Origin: Arthrobacter sp. AFG7.2
Lineage (GTDB): Bacteria > Actinomycetota > Actinomycetes > Actinomycetales > Micrococcaceae
Direction of reading: 5' to 3'
NCBI RefSeq assembly: GCF_002892835.1
Contig: NZ_PJMB01000002.1
Span: 310,001-374,000, forward strand
Length of the DNA: 64,000 bases
A program made the position numbers and the translations under genes. The first letter of the stretch is position 1; each line of letters begins with the position of its first letter. The notes below the pieces were generated by a model that saw nothing but the letters and a program-made list of their open reading frames with translations, ran no database searches and was not told where the DNA came from. Below, one piece after another: positions 1 to 7,214 of this stretch.

Positions 1-502
1 CCCAGGAATCGGTGTTGCCGAACACCAGGTCACCGGCTTCAGCTTTGGCCCGCGCACCTTCCACGTTGTCAAGAATCCATTTGATCTTGGTACCCGAGAA
101 GTAGGTCGCCAGCGGCAGGCCCACTTTTTGCTTGAAGCGGTCCGGACCGCCGTCCTTGGCGAGGTCATTGACGATGTCCTGCGTGCGGGTGTCCTGCCAG
201 ACGATGGCGTTATAGACGGCTTCGCCGGTGGTCTTGTCCCACACCACGGCGGTTTCACGCTGGTTGGTAATTCCGACGGCGGCGATATCGTGGCGGGTCA
301 GGTTCGCCTTGGACAGGGCAGACGCGATGACCTCCCTGGTGTTGTTCCAGATTTCGGCAGCGTCGTGCTCCACCCAACCGGCCTGCGGGAAGATCTGTTT
401 GTGCTCCATCTGGCCCGAGGACACGATGTTTCCGCTGTGGTCGAAGATGATCGCGCGGGTGCTGGTGGTTCCCTGGTCAATGGCGATTACGTACTGGTTC
501 AT
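1..502 (-). CDS. glpK: Glycerol kinase GlpK, N-terminal part (cut by window edge)
   Basis: This enzyme phosphorylates glycerol to sn-glycerol 3-phosphate with ATP in the cytoplasm. Only the first 167 codons are present; the family is about 500 residues. The N-terminus carries the FGGY-kinase phosphate motif [11 protein letters not shown] at residues 8-18, and further on GITNQRE and a VWQDTRT-like segment, all typical of glycerol kinase. The ATG at 502 starts directly at the conserved [11 protein letters not shown] sequence. It lies 48 bases downstream of glpF on the same strand, so it is probably the last gene of a glpD-glpF-glpK operon. The identification is secure; the C-terminal half cannot be judged. 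Confidence 0.97.
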   Translation of the reverse strand, partial: MNQYVIAIDQGTTSTRAIIFDHSGNIVSSGQMEHKQIFPQAGWVEHDAAEIWNNTREVIASALSKANLTRHDIAAVGITNQRETAVVWDKTTGEAVYNAIVWQDTRTQDIVNDLAKDGGPDRFKQKVGLPLATYFSGTKIKWILDNVEGARAKAEAGDLVFGNTDSW

Positions 503-550
503 GATTGACGTCCTTGTCTGATTATGGGTGTGGTCAGGTGGTGCAGGAAG

Positions 551-1300
551 CTAGGCAGCGGCCAGGGAGATAATGGGAACCGCTTTGGCAACGATGCCGC
601 CCAGGGCACCGCCTACCAAGGGGCCTACCACGGGGATCCACGAGTAGCCCCAGTCGCTTGACCCCTTGCCCTTGATCGGGAGAAGGGCATGGGCGATGCG
701 GGGACCAAGGTCGCGGGCAGGATTGATGGCGTAGCCGGTGGGGCCGCCGAGGGAGACACCGATGCCGACAACAAGCAGGGCAACCGCCAGCGGGCCCAGG
801 CCGGACGGCGTTCCACCAAAGGCGAGGATCACGAACACCAGGACGAAGGTGCCGATGATCTCCGTCACCAGGTTCCAGGGGGTGGAGCGGATGGCGGGAC
901 CCGTGGAGAAGACGCCAAGCTTGCTGGCAACTTCCGGTTCCGCGTCGAAGTGCTGCTTATAGGCGAACCAGCAGGCCACGGCGCCGAGGAAAGCACCCAG
1001 GAGTTCTCCGCCGAAATACGTCAGCGTCGATGCTAAATCTATGGGTACGTCCGGTGCATACGGCCTCTTGCCTTCGACCAGAATCCCGAGCGTGACAGCG
1101 GGATTAAGGTGCGCCCCGGACTTTGCGGCCACAAAGACGCCGGCGAAGACAGCGATGCCCCAGCCCCAGGTGACCATCAGGAACCCGCCGCTGTTGCCTT
1201 TTGTCCCCCTCAGGGCAACGTTGGCGACGACACCGCAACCCAGCAGGGTTAGCATCGCCGTTCCGAACACTTCGGATAAGAAAACAATTCCAAGAGACAT
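551..1300 (-). CDS. glpF: Glycerol uptake facilitator (aquaglyceroporin) GlpF
   Basis: A 249-residue MIP-family channel for passive glycerol entry through the inner membrane. About six hydrophobic membrane segments are visible. The two half-helix signatures are NPA at residues 66-68 and NPA at 193-195. The second is followed by Arg196-Asp197; an Asp after NPAR is characteristic of glycerol facilitators rather than water-only aquaporins. The gene sits between glpD and glpK on the same strand, which supports the glycerol assignment. A GC-rich hairpin separates it from glpD. The ATG start gives a normal N-terminus directly before the first membrane helix. Confidence 0.95.
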   Translation of the reverse strand: MSLGIVFLSEVFGTAMLTLLGCGVVANVALRGTKGNSGGFLMVTWGWGIAVFAGVFVAAKSGAHLNPAVTLGILVEGKRPYAPDVPIDLASTLTYFGGELLGAFLGAVACWFAYKQHFDAEPEVASKLGVFSTGPAIRSTPWNLVTEIIGTFVLVFVILAFGGTPSGLGPLAVALLVVGIGVSLGGPTGYAINPARDLGPRIAHALLPIKGKGSSDWGYSWIPVVGPLVGGALGGIVAKAVPIISLAAA

Positions 1301-1352
1301 CTTTGACTCCTTTGTATTTTGTTGTGAGCCCTTCGCGGGTTGAAGGACTTTG

Positions 1353-1378
1353 GGCCGGGGCGGGTTGCCGCCCCGGCC
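1353..1378 (-). other. Intercistronic GC hairpin between glpD and glpF
   Basis: A perfect 11-bp inverted repeat (1353-1363 paired with 1368-1378) with a four-base GTTG loop lies 12 bases after the glpD stop. There is no U-run after it in the direction of transcription. It could be a partial terminator, an mRNA-processing site or a stabiliser that sets glpD against glpFK levels. The structure is seen directly; the role is inferred. Confidence 0.55.
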
Positions 1379-1390
1379 TGCAGCCAGGTC

Positions 1391-3217
1391 CTAGGCGACC
1401 AGGCTGTGGGTTTCCACGCGGTGGAACCGCTGGAGAACGTCCTGCGCGTGCTTGATTTCCGCTGCGCGGGCTGCGGCGTTCCAGCCCATGGGTACTGACA
1501 GTACGTCCGCCACCTCATTGAGCAGTTCGCCTGTTACCAGGCCCCGGAAAGCCAGCGAGGTCCGGCGGATCAGGATGTCCACCAGGTGTCCCACCTGCTC
1601 CTGGGCTGCCATGAACTCAAGCTCGCGGACGCTCAGTTCACGGGTGGAATGCAGCAGCCTGTCTGGTCCGGCATCGAGGTACCCCATGACGGACTCCGCC
1701 CGGGTCCCGTACCGGGTCAGGAGGCCCGCGGTCCGGTCAGCATCGCGGCCGGCGGCCATGTGTTCCTTGATCCACTTCTGCACACCGGCCTCATCGGCAG
1801 GGAAGTTCGCTCCGCCGCCGATGGGCAGCTGCGCTGTGGAGACCTTGCGCTCCATGCCGAGTTCGGCCAGGACATCGTTGGTCATGTGTTCGGCAAGGGC
1901 ACGGAAGGTGGTCCACTTGCCGCCCACCAGGCTCAGTACAACGGCGCCCTGCCCGTCCCCGCCGGTGCCGGGTTCGCGGCGTTCAATGCGGTAGTCGCGG
2001 GAGACGAAGCCGGGCTGGGCAGCGTCATGGCGCGGGAGGGGACGAACACCGGAAAAGGTGTACACAATCTGCTCATGCGTGACTGCGATGTCCGGGAAGA
2101 CATGGCCGATCAGTTCGAAAAAGTATCCGATTTCTTCGTCTGTGCAGACTGCGTCTTCCGCCATGTCTGCGTAGACGTCGGTTGTGCCCACGAGGACCCG
2201 GTCCCCCATTGGATAGATCAGGACGATCCGGCCGTCGGTGTGTTCGAAGAAGATCTCCCGGCCACGGCAGGCCTCCAGGAGCGCCGGGTGGTCCAGTACG
2301 ATGTGGGACCCCTTGGTGCCGCCCATGAAAGCGGAGGCAGTACCCATTGCTTCGTTCGTGAGATCCACCCAGGCACCGGTGGTGTTAACTATCACGTCTG
2401 CCGTGAAATCGAACTCCTCCCCGGTCAGTTCGTCCCGCAGCCGGACAGTGCTGCCCCGGCCGGTTCCTGGATTGGGTTGACCGGTCATGGACTGCAATGA
2501 AACGTAGTTGCTGGCCCGGGCTGTGTTGCCCTGGGCGTTGCCTTCGCCCACAGCCGCCCCTCCGGCTTTCTCCCCGTCCTGGAGGACATCGAGCGTGAGC
2601 CGTTCCGGGTTGTGCACCGACGCATCGAAGTAGGTGGCGGTGTATTTGACGTCCGGGCGGAGGCTGGGGAGTTCGGCACGGGCCCGCTGGCCGGTGCGGA
2701 ACTGGTGCCGCGGAACTGTGCCGCCGTCGCGGGAGAAGGAGTCGTACAGGCTGAGGCCCAGTTTGATGAGGAAAGCTCCGCGTTCCTTGGGCTTGCCCTG
2801 CTGTTTGTGGGTCAGGAACCGGAGGGGCGCCGAGAGTACGCCGGAAAACGTGCTGAAGATGGGGATGGTGGTCTGCAGCGGCTTCACATAATGCGGAGCG
2901 ATGCGGAGCAGCCGGTTGCGCTCCACCACGGATTCCTGCACCAGGCGGAACTCGCCGTTCTCGAGGTACCGGATCCCGCCATGGATCATGTGGGACGACG
3001 CGCCGCTGGCTCCCTGGCAGTAGTCACCGCGCTCGACGAGGGCAACATCCACGCCCTGCAGCGCAAGGTCGCGGAATGTTCCTACCCCGTTGATCCCGCC
3101 GCCAACCACGAGTACCTTTGCGTGCGGGCGGCGCCGAAGATGCTGTACTGAACTGCGCTCGACTCCCGGCTTCGCCGCTGAAGCAGATTGTCCGCCGGTT
3201 GAATCCTTGGGTCCCAA
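1391..3217 (-). CDS. glpD: Aerobic glycerol-3-phosphate dehydrogenase GlpD
   Basis: FAD-dependent membrane-associated enzyme that oxidises glycerol 3-phosphate to dihydroxyacetone phosphate and passes electrons to the quinone pool. The 608-residue length is slightly long for the family because of a basic N-terminal tail of about 30 residues. The dinucleotide-binding motif GGGINGVG is at residues 39-46, followed by the conserved GASGASSHMIHGGIRYLE region. The start is TTG at 3217, preceded at 5-6 bases by the ribosome-binding site AAGGGAG. It is the first gene of the glp operon, divergent from a SorC-type regulator that is the obvious candidate controller. A Gly/Thr/Asn-rich segment near residue 230 looks like a lineage-specific loop. 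Confidence 0.96.
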   Translation of the reverse strand: MGPKDSTGGQSASAAKPGVERSSVQHLRRRPHAKVLVVGGGINGVGTFRDLALQGVDVALVERGDYCQGASGASSHMIHGGIRYLENGEFRLVQESVVERNRLLRIAPHYVKPLQTTIPIFSTFSGVLSAPLRFLTHKQQGKPKERGAFLIKLGLSLYDSFSRDGGTVPRHQFRTGQRARAELPSLRPDVKYTATYFDASVHNPERLTLDVLQDGEKAGGAAVGEGNAQGNTARASNYVSLQSMTGQPNPGTGRGSTVRLRDELTGEEFDFTADVIVNTTGAWVDLTNEAMGTASAFMGGTKGSHIVLDHPALLEACRGREIFFEHTDGRIVLIYPMGDRVLVGTTDVYADMAEDAVCTDEEIGYFFELIGHVFPDIAVTHEQIVYTFSGVRPLPRHDAAQPGFVSRDYRIERREPGTGGDGQGAVVLSLVGGKWTTFRALAEHMTNDVLAELGMERKVSTAQLPIGGGANFPADEAGVQKWIKEHMAAGRDADRTAGLLTRYGTRAESVMGYLDAGPDRLLHSTRELSVRELEFMAAQEQVGHLVDILIRRTSLAFRGLVTGELLNEVADVLSVPMGWNAAARAAEIKHAQDVLQRFHRVETHSLVA

Positions 3218-3316
3218 AACGACTCCCTTGGGCTTTGTGTGGCGCGGGCCACCGAATGGATGAACCCGCCGTTCTCAACTATTCTTCGGAGTAATGGAAA
3301 ATGGCGTCAAGGACTA

Positions 3317-3330
3317 TGCACAAACGTGCA
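3317..3330. promoter_or_regulatory. Candidate SorC-type operator between glpD and its divergent regulator
   Basis: The sequence TGCAC-AAAC-GTGCA is a perfect 5-bp-arm palindrome with a four-base spacer in the 126-base divergent intergenic region. It lies 14-27 bases before the regulator ATG and about 100 bases upstream of the glpD start. A palindrome here suits autoregulation of the SorC-type protein and control of the glp operon. No second copy was noticed before glpF. Binding is inferred from position and symmetry only. Confidence 0.4.
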
Positions 3331-3343
3331 GACCGGAGCAGTA

Positions 3344-4318
3344 ATGGATCCTTCCCGGCACTCTGAGGCGCTGCGAGCTGCACAAATGTATTATCTGCAG
3401 GACCTCACCATGGATGCCATAGCCCGGGAACTCAGGACTTCGAGGTCCACCGTCTCGCGGCTCCTGTCCTCCGCGCGCGAATCCGGACTGGTGCAGATCC
3501 AGATCCGCAACCCCCTGGACACGGGCCCCGAACTCGAAGGCAGGATCCGCCGGCGGTTTGGTGTGGACGTCCACGTGGTACCGGTTCTGGAGACACTGAA
3601 CGAAGCAGAAACCCTGGACCGCGTAGCCATGCAGGCAGCACGCACCATCGGACCGCTTGTCGACTCCAACGCGATCATCGGGGTCGCCTGGGGTTCAACC
3701 CTGAGCGCCGTCAGCCGCCACCTCACCCGCAAGATCACCCATGACGGCGTCATCGTTCAACTGAACGGTGCGGGCAACATGCATACCACGGGCATTACGT
3801 ACGCCAGTGACATCATGCGGCGCTTCGGAAGTGCCTATGGGGCGAGGGTTGAACAGTTTCCCGTACCGGCCTTTTTCGACCACGCCGCTACAAAAACCGC
3901 TATGTGGAATGAGCGCAGCGTGCAGCGGATCCTCGAGTTGCAGGCAAAGATGAGCATCGCCATCTTCGGTGTCGGGTCGGTGGACGCGGACTACCCCAGC
4001 CACGTCTACGCAGGCGGGTACCTTGATGAAACCGATCTCAACATCCTGGCGACCTCGGATGTAGTGGGCGACGTCGCCACCGTCTTCTTCCGCGGCGACG
4101 GATCCTCTGACGGAATAGTCCTCAATGAAAGATCCACAGGGCCCGGCCTCACGGAACTGCGGCAGGTCCGGCGGAGGATCTGCGTAGTGTCCGGGGTATC
4201 CAAGATCAACGGCCTCCGCGGTGCCCTGGCCGCCAACCTGGCCACCGACCTGATCCTGGATGAGGCCACCGCGCGGCGTCTGGTGGATTCCGAAGGGCTC
4301 GCTGCGGCCAATGGGTAG
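3344..4318 (+). CDS. SorC/DeoR-type sugar-binding transcriptional regulator
   Basis: A 324-residue regulator with an N-terminal helix-turn-helix (about residues 10-55: DLTMDAIARELRTSRSTVSR) and a C-terminal SorC effector domain related to phosphosugar isomerases (about 60-320), including a GVAWGSTLSAV loop of the kind that holds a phosphorylated sugar. Such proteins respond to phosphosugars. The ATG at 3344 was chosen over an upstream in-frame start at 3239 because GGAG lies five bases before it and the family begins close to the HTH. Being divergent from glpD, it probably controls glycerol catabolism, with glycerol 3-phosphate or a downstream triose phosphate as a plausible effector. The effector and targets are inferences. 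Confidence 0.88.
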   Translation: MDPSRHSEALRAAQMYYLQDLTMDAIARELRTSRSTVSRLLSSARESGLVQIQIRNPLDTGPELEGRIRRRFGVDVHVVPVLETLNEAETLDRVAMQAARTIGPLVDSNAIIGVAWGSTLSAVSRHLTRKITHDGVIVQLNGAGNMHTTGITYASDIMRRFGSAYGARVEQFPVPAFFDHAATKTAMWNERSVQRILELQAKMSIAIFGVGSVDADYPSHVYAGGYLDETDLNILATSDVVGDVATVFFRGDGSSDGIVLNERSTGPGLTELRQVRRRICVVSGVSKINGLRGALAANLATDLILDEATARRLVDSEGLAAANG

Positions 4319-4328
4319 AGTCGTGGCT

Positions 4329-5198
4329 ATGAGAATTTCACCGCGGCTCAGCCTGAACAACGGCGTGCTGATCCACCAGCTCGGTTTCGGGCTGTACAAG
4401 GTCCCGGCTGCGGACGCGGCAGGACTCGTTGCCATCGCGCTCGCGGCCGGCTACCGCCACTTCGACACCGCCGCCATGTACGGCAACGAAACGGGCGTTG
4501 CCCGCGGCATCAGTTCCCAGCTGGGCGGTACGGCCGGCAGCGGCGGCTCAGGCGAACTTTTGCCGTCGCTGTCCAGGGAAGACCTGTTCATCACCACGAA
4601 AGTGTGGAACGACCACCACGGCTATGACGCCACGCTCCGGGCCTTCGATGACTCCATGGTCAATCTTGGCCTGGACTACGTGGACATGTACCTCATCCAC
4701 TGGCCGTGCGCCAGGCGTGGCCTTTTCCCCGACACGTACCGGGCGCTGGAGACGCTGTACAGGGAAGGGAAAGTCCGAGCTATCGGGGTCAGCAACTTCC
4801 AGCCGGCCCACCTTGACCGCCTGCTTCAGACAGCAGAGGTGGTCCCGGCGGTCAACCAGATTGAGCTGCACCCGTGGCTTCAGCAGCAGGAACTGCGCAC
4901 GCTGCATGACCACCTCGGCATCCGGACCGAAGCCTGGAGTCCGCTGGGCCGCGGCCAGGTCCTCGATGATCCGGTTGTCCGTGCCTGCGCCTCGGAACAC
5001 AGCAGGACACCGGCCCAGGTGATCCTGCGATGGCACATGCAACTGGGTAACATTGCCATCCCCAAGGCGAGCTCGGAGGCCCGCATCCGGGAAAACCTCG
5101 ACGTGTTCGATTTCGAGCTTTCCGGCCGGGACATGACTGCGCTTGCAGGGCTCGACCGGGGACATCGGACCGGCTCCCACCCGGACCACGTCAGCTAG
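4329..5198 (+). CDS. Aldo/keto reductase (2,5-diketo-gluconate reductase-like)
   Basis: A 289-residue NADPH-dependent oxidoreductase with a TIM-barrel fold. The catalytic tetrad is visible as Asp46 and Tyr51 (in DTAAMYGNE), Lys91 (TTKVW) and His124 (YLIHWP), and the IGVSNF and IPKASS cofactor-binding segments are present. A short Gly/Ser-rich insertion at about residues 66-76 lengthens the loop before Lys91. The ATG at 4329 is preferred; a start at 4311 would overlap the upstream stop and has no better ribosome-binding site. It follows the SorC-type regulator by 10 bases, so it may be co-transcribed. The substrate is unknown; reduction of glyceraldehyde-like or methylglyoxal-like carbonyls would fit the glycerol context but is speculative. 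Confidence 0.88.
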   Translation: MRISPRLSLNNGVLIHQLGFGLYKVPAADAAGLVAIALAAGYRHFDTAAMYGNETGVARGISSQLGGTAGSGGSGELLPSLSREDLFITTKVWNDHHGYDATLRAFDDSMVNLGLDYVDMYLIHWPCARRGLFPDTYRALETLYREGKVRAIGVSNFQPAHLDRLLQTAEVVPAVNQIELHPWLQQQELRTLHDHLGIRTEAWSPLGRGQVLDDPVVRACASEHSRTPAQVILRWHMQLGNIAIPKASSEARIRENLDVFDFELSGRDMTALAGLDRGHRTGSHPDHVS

Positions 5199-5208
5199 GG
5201 CAGGACAG

Positions 5209-6135
5209 ATGACTACAGCACACCCCGGATCCCGCATGCCTGCCTACTTCAGCTCCGGCCTCGCGTCCCGTACATTTTCATCCTCCATGGAGATCGACGG
5301 CGGCAAGGTTGCATTCTGGACCTACGAGCCGGTGGAAGCCGGCCCGGAAACGCGGACCATCCTGGTGATCCACGGCTTCCGTGGAGACCATCACGGACTG
5401 TTGCGCGTCGCAGACCACCTTCCGGAGATGCGCATCATCATGCCGGACCTCCCTGGCTTCGGTAATTCTGAAGCGTTTACCACCGGCGTCCATTCTGTGG
5501 AGCGCTACGGCTCATTCATCACCAGCTTCATGGCGGCTCTCGGACTGGGCCCGGACACAGTCCTGCTGGGCCATTCCTTCGGTTCCATCATCGCGGCGCA
5601 TTTCGTCGCCGGGAACCCGGGAACCGTAAATCCCCTGATCCTCATCAACCCGATTGCTGCACCGGCACTGGAGGGGCCAAAGGGAATCATGACCCGGCTT
5701 GCAGTCCTTTACTACCGCCTTTCCGCGCGCCTCCCCAGGCCGGTGGGACTGGCCCTGCTGCGCAGCCCGCTGATTGTCCGGATGATGAGTGAAACCATGG
5801 CCAAGACGCCGGACCGGGACCTGCGCCGTTTCATTCACGGCCAGCACCACGCTTACTTCAGCGCGTTCGCCAGCCGCGACAGCCTCCTTGAGTCCTTTAC
5901 TGCCTCAGTCAGCAGCCATGTGGCCGAGGTGGCCGGCCGGCTGGCCCTCCCGGTGCTGCTGATAGCCGGTGAGAAGGATGAGATTGCCGTCCTCCCTGAC
6001 CAGCGCCGCCTCGCCGCGCTGCTGCCGGACGGCGAACTCCATGTGATTCCCGGCGTCGGCCATCTGATCCATTACGAAACGCCGGAACCGGCCGCCGCCT
6101 TTATCCGCAGCTTCCTTAAGGACCACCCCGCGTGA
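5209..6135 (+). CDS. Alpha/beta hydrolase
   Basis: A 308-residue alpha/beta-fold hydrolase. The oxyanion-hole segment VIHGFRGDHHG is at about residues 53-63, the nucleophile elbow is GHSFG with Ser123, and the catalytic His is probably His285 in GVGHLIHYE. The middle part (about 175-215) is a lid-like region. No signal peptide is visible. The ATG at 5209 follows AGGA at four bases and replaces an upstream in-frame start that would overlap the preceding reductase. Its stop codon overlaps the GTG of the next gene by four bases, implying translational coupling with a glycosyltransferase. The true substrate cannot be read from the sequence; a lipid or glycoside ester is possible. Confidence 0.85.
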   Translation: MTTAHPGSRMPAYFSSGLASRTFSSSMEIDGGKVAFWTYEPVEAGPETRTILVIHGFRGDHHGLLRVADHLPEMRIIMPDLPGFGNSEAFTTGVHSVERYGSFITSFMAALGLGPDTVLLGHSFGSIIAAHFVAGNPGTVNPLILINPIAAPALEGPKGIMTRLAVLYYRLSARLPRPVGLALLRSPLIVRMMSETMAKTPDRDLRRFIHGQHHAYFSAFASRDSLLESFTASVSSHVAEVAGRLALPVLLIAGEKDEIAVLPDQRRLAALLPDGELHVIPGVGHLIHYETPEPAAAFIRSFLKDHPA

Positions 6136-7205
6136 AAATTGTTATCGACGCACGTTTCACCCGGACCGACCACCACGACGGCATCAGCCGGTACGGGGCA
6201 AGCCTGATTGCGGCCACTGCGAAAATCGCCGACGTTTCCATGCTGGTCTCCGACGTACGGCAGCTCGCCCTGCTCCCGGACGTCCCCTACACCCTGATCA
6301 GCAGCCCGTTGTCGCCGATGGAGCTACTGGTGGCCCGCAGTATCAACAAGCTGGGCGCGGACGTGGTGGTGTGTCCCATGCAGACAATGGGAACCTGGGG
6401 CCGGAAGTACGGGCTGGTCCTGACACTCCACGACCTCATCTACTATGAACACCCGGCGCCACCCGGCATCCTGCCCGCACCGGTGCGGCTTCTCTGGCGG
6501 CTCTACCACAAGGCGTTCTGGCCGCAGCGGCTTCTCCTCAACCGCGCGGACACTGTGGCCACCATCAGTAAAACCACGGAAGCGCTGATTGCAAAGTACC
6601 GCCTGACCCGCCGCCCGGTGAGGATCATCAGCAACGCCCCCCAGCCGGAGCAGGAGCCCCGCCCCGCTGAGGCCGGGGCGGAACGCACGCTTGTCTACAT
6701 GGGCTCCTTCATGCCGTACAAGAACGTTGAGACCATGGTGGCGGGAATGGCCGGGCTCCCCGGTTACACCCTGCACCTGCTGAGCCGCATCACACCCCAG
6801 CGCCGCGCCGAGCTGGAACGCCTGGTTCCGCCGGGGGCGCACGTGGAGTTCCACAATGGCGTAACCGATGAGGAGTATCACGCTTTCCTGCGGCAGGCAA
6901 CGGCCCTGGTGAGCCTTTCCCGTGCTGAAGGCTACGGGCTTCCCTTGGTGGAGGCCATGGCCCTGGGCACCCCTGTCATTGCCAGCGACATCCCTATTTT
7001 CAGGGAAGTCGGTGGAGATGCTGCCCTCTACGTTGATCCCGCCTCCCCCGGGCAGTTTGCCGACGCCGTAGGTACCCTGCAGGACACCAGCCGCTGGCAG
7101 GACATCTCACGGCGCTGCGTTGCACGTGCCCGGGAGTTCAGCTGGGATGAGTCAGCCCGCCAGCTGGTGGACGTTGCCCATGAGATCAGGCAGCGGCGGC
7201 GTTAG
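6132..7205 (+). CDS. GT4-type glycosyltransferase
   Basis: A 357-residue GT-B-fold glycosyltransferase of family 4 type. The N-terminal half begins with MKIVIDARF and a GISRYG loop; the C-terminal half carries a YMGSFMPYKNVE segment and the EX7E signature EGYGLPLVE, followed by ALGTPVIASD, which binds the nucleotide sugar. There is no membrane segment, so it is probably cytosolic or peripheral. The start is GTG at 6132, sharing GTGA with the stop of the hydrolase gene. The last gene of this plus-strand group, it ends nine bases from the convergent priA. Donor and acceptor are unknown; mannosyl transfer to a lipid or exopolysaccharide precursor is a reasonable guess only. Confidence 0.87.
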   Translation: MKIVIDARFTRTDHHDGISRYGASLIAATAKIADVSMLVSDVRQLALLPDVPYTLISSPLSPMELLVARSINKLGADVVVCPMQTMGTWGRKYGLVLTLHDLIYYEHPAPPGILPAPVRLLWRLYHKAFWPQRLLLNRADTVATISKTTEALIAKYRLTRRPVRIISNAPQPEQEPRPAEAGAERTLVYMGSFMPYKNVETMVAGMAGLPGYTLHLLSRITPQRRAELERLVPPGAHVEFHNGVTDEEYHAFLRQATALVSLSRAEGYGLPLVEAMALGTPVIASDIPIFREVGGDAALYVDPASPGQFADAVGTLQDTSRWQDISRRCVARAREFSWDESARQLVDVAHEIRQRRR

Positions 7206-7214
7206 CACCTGCCG

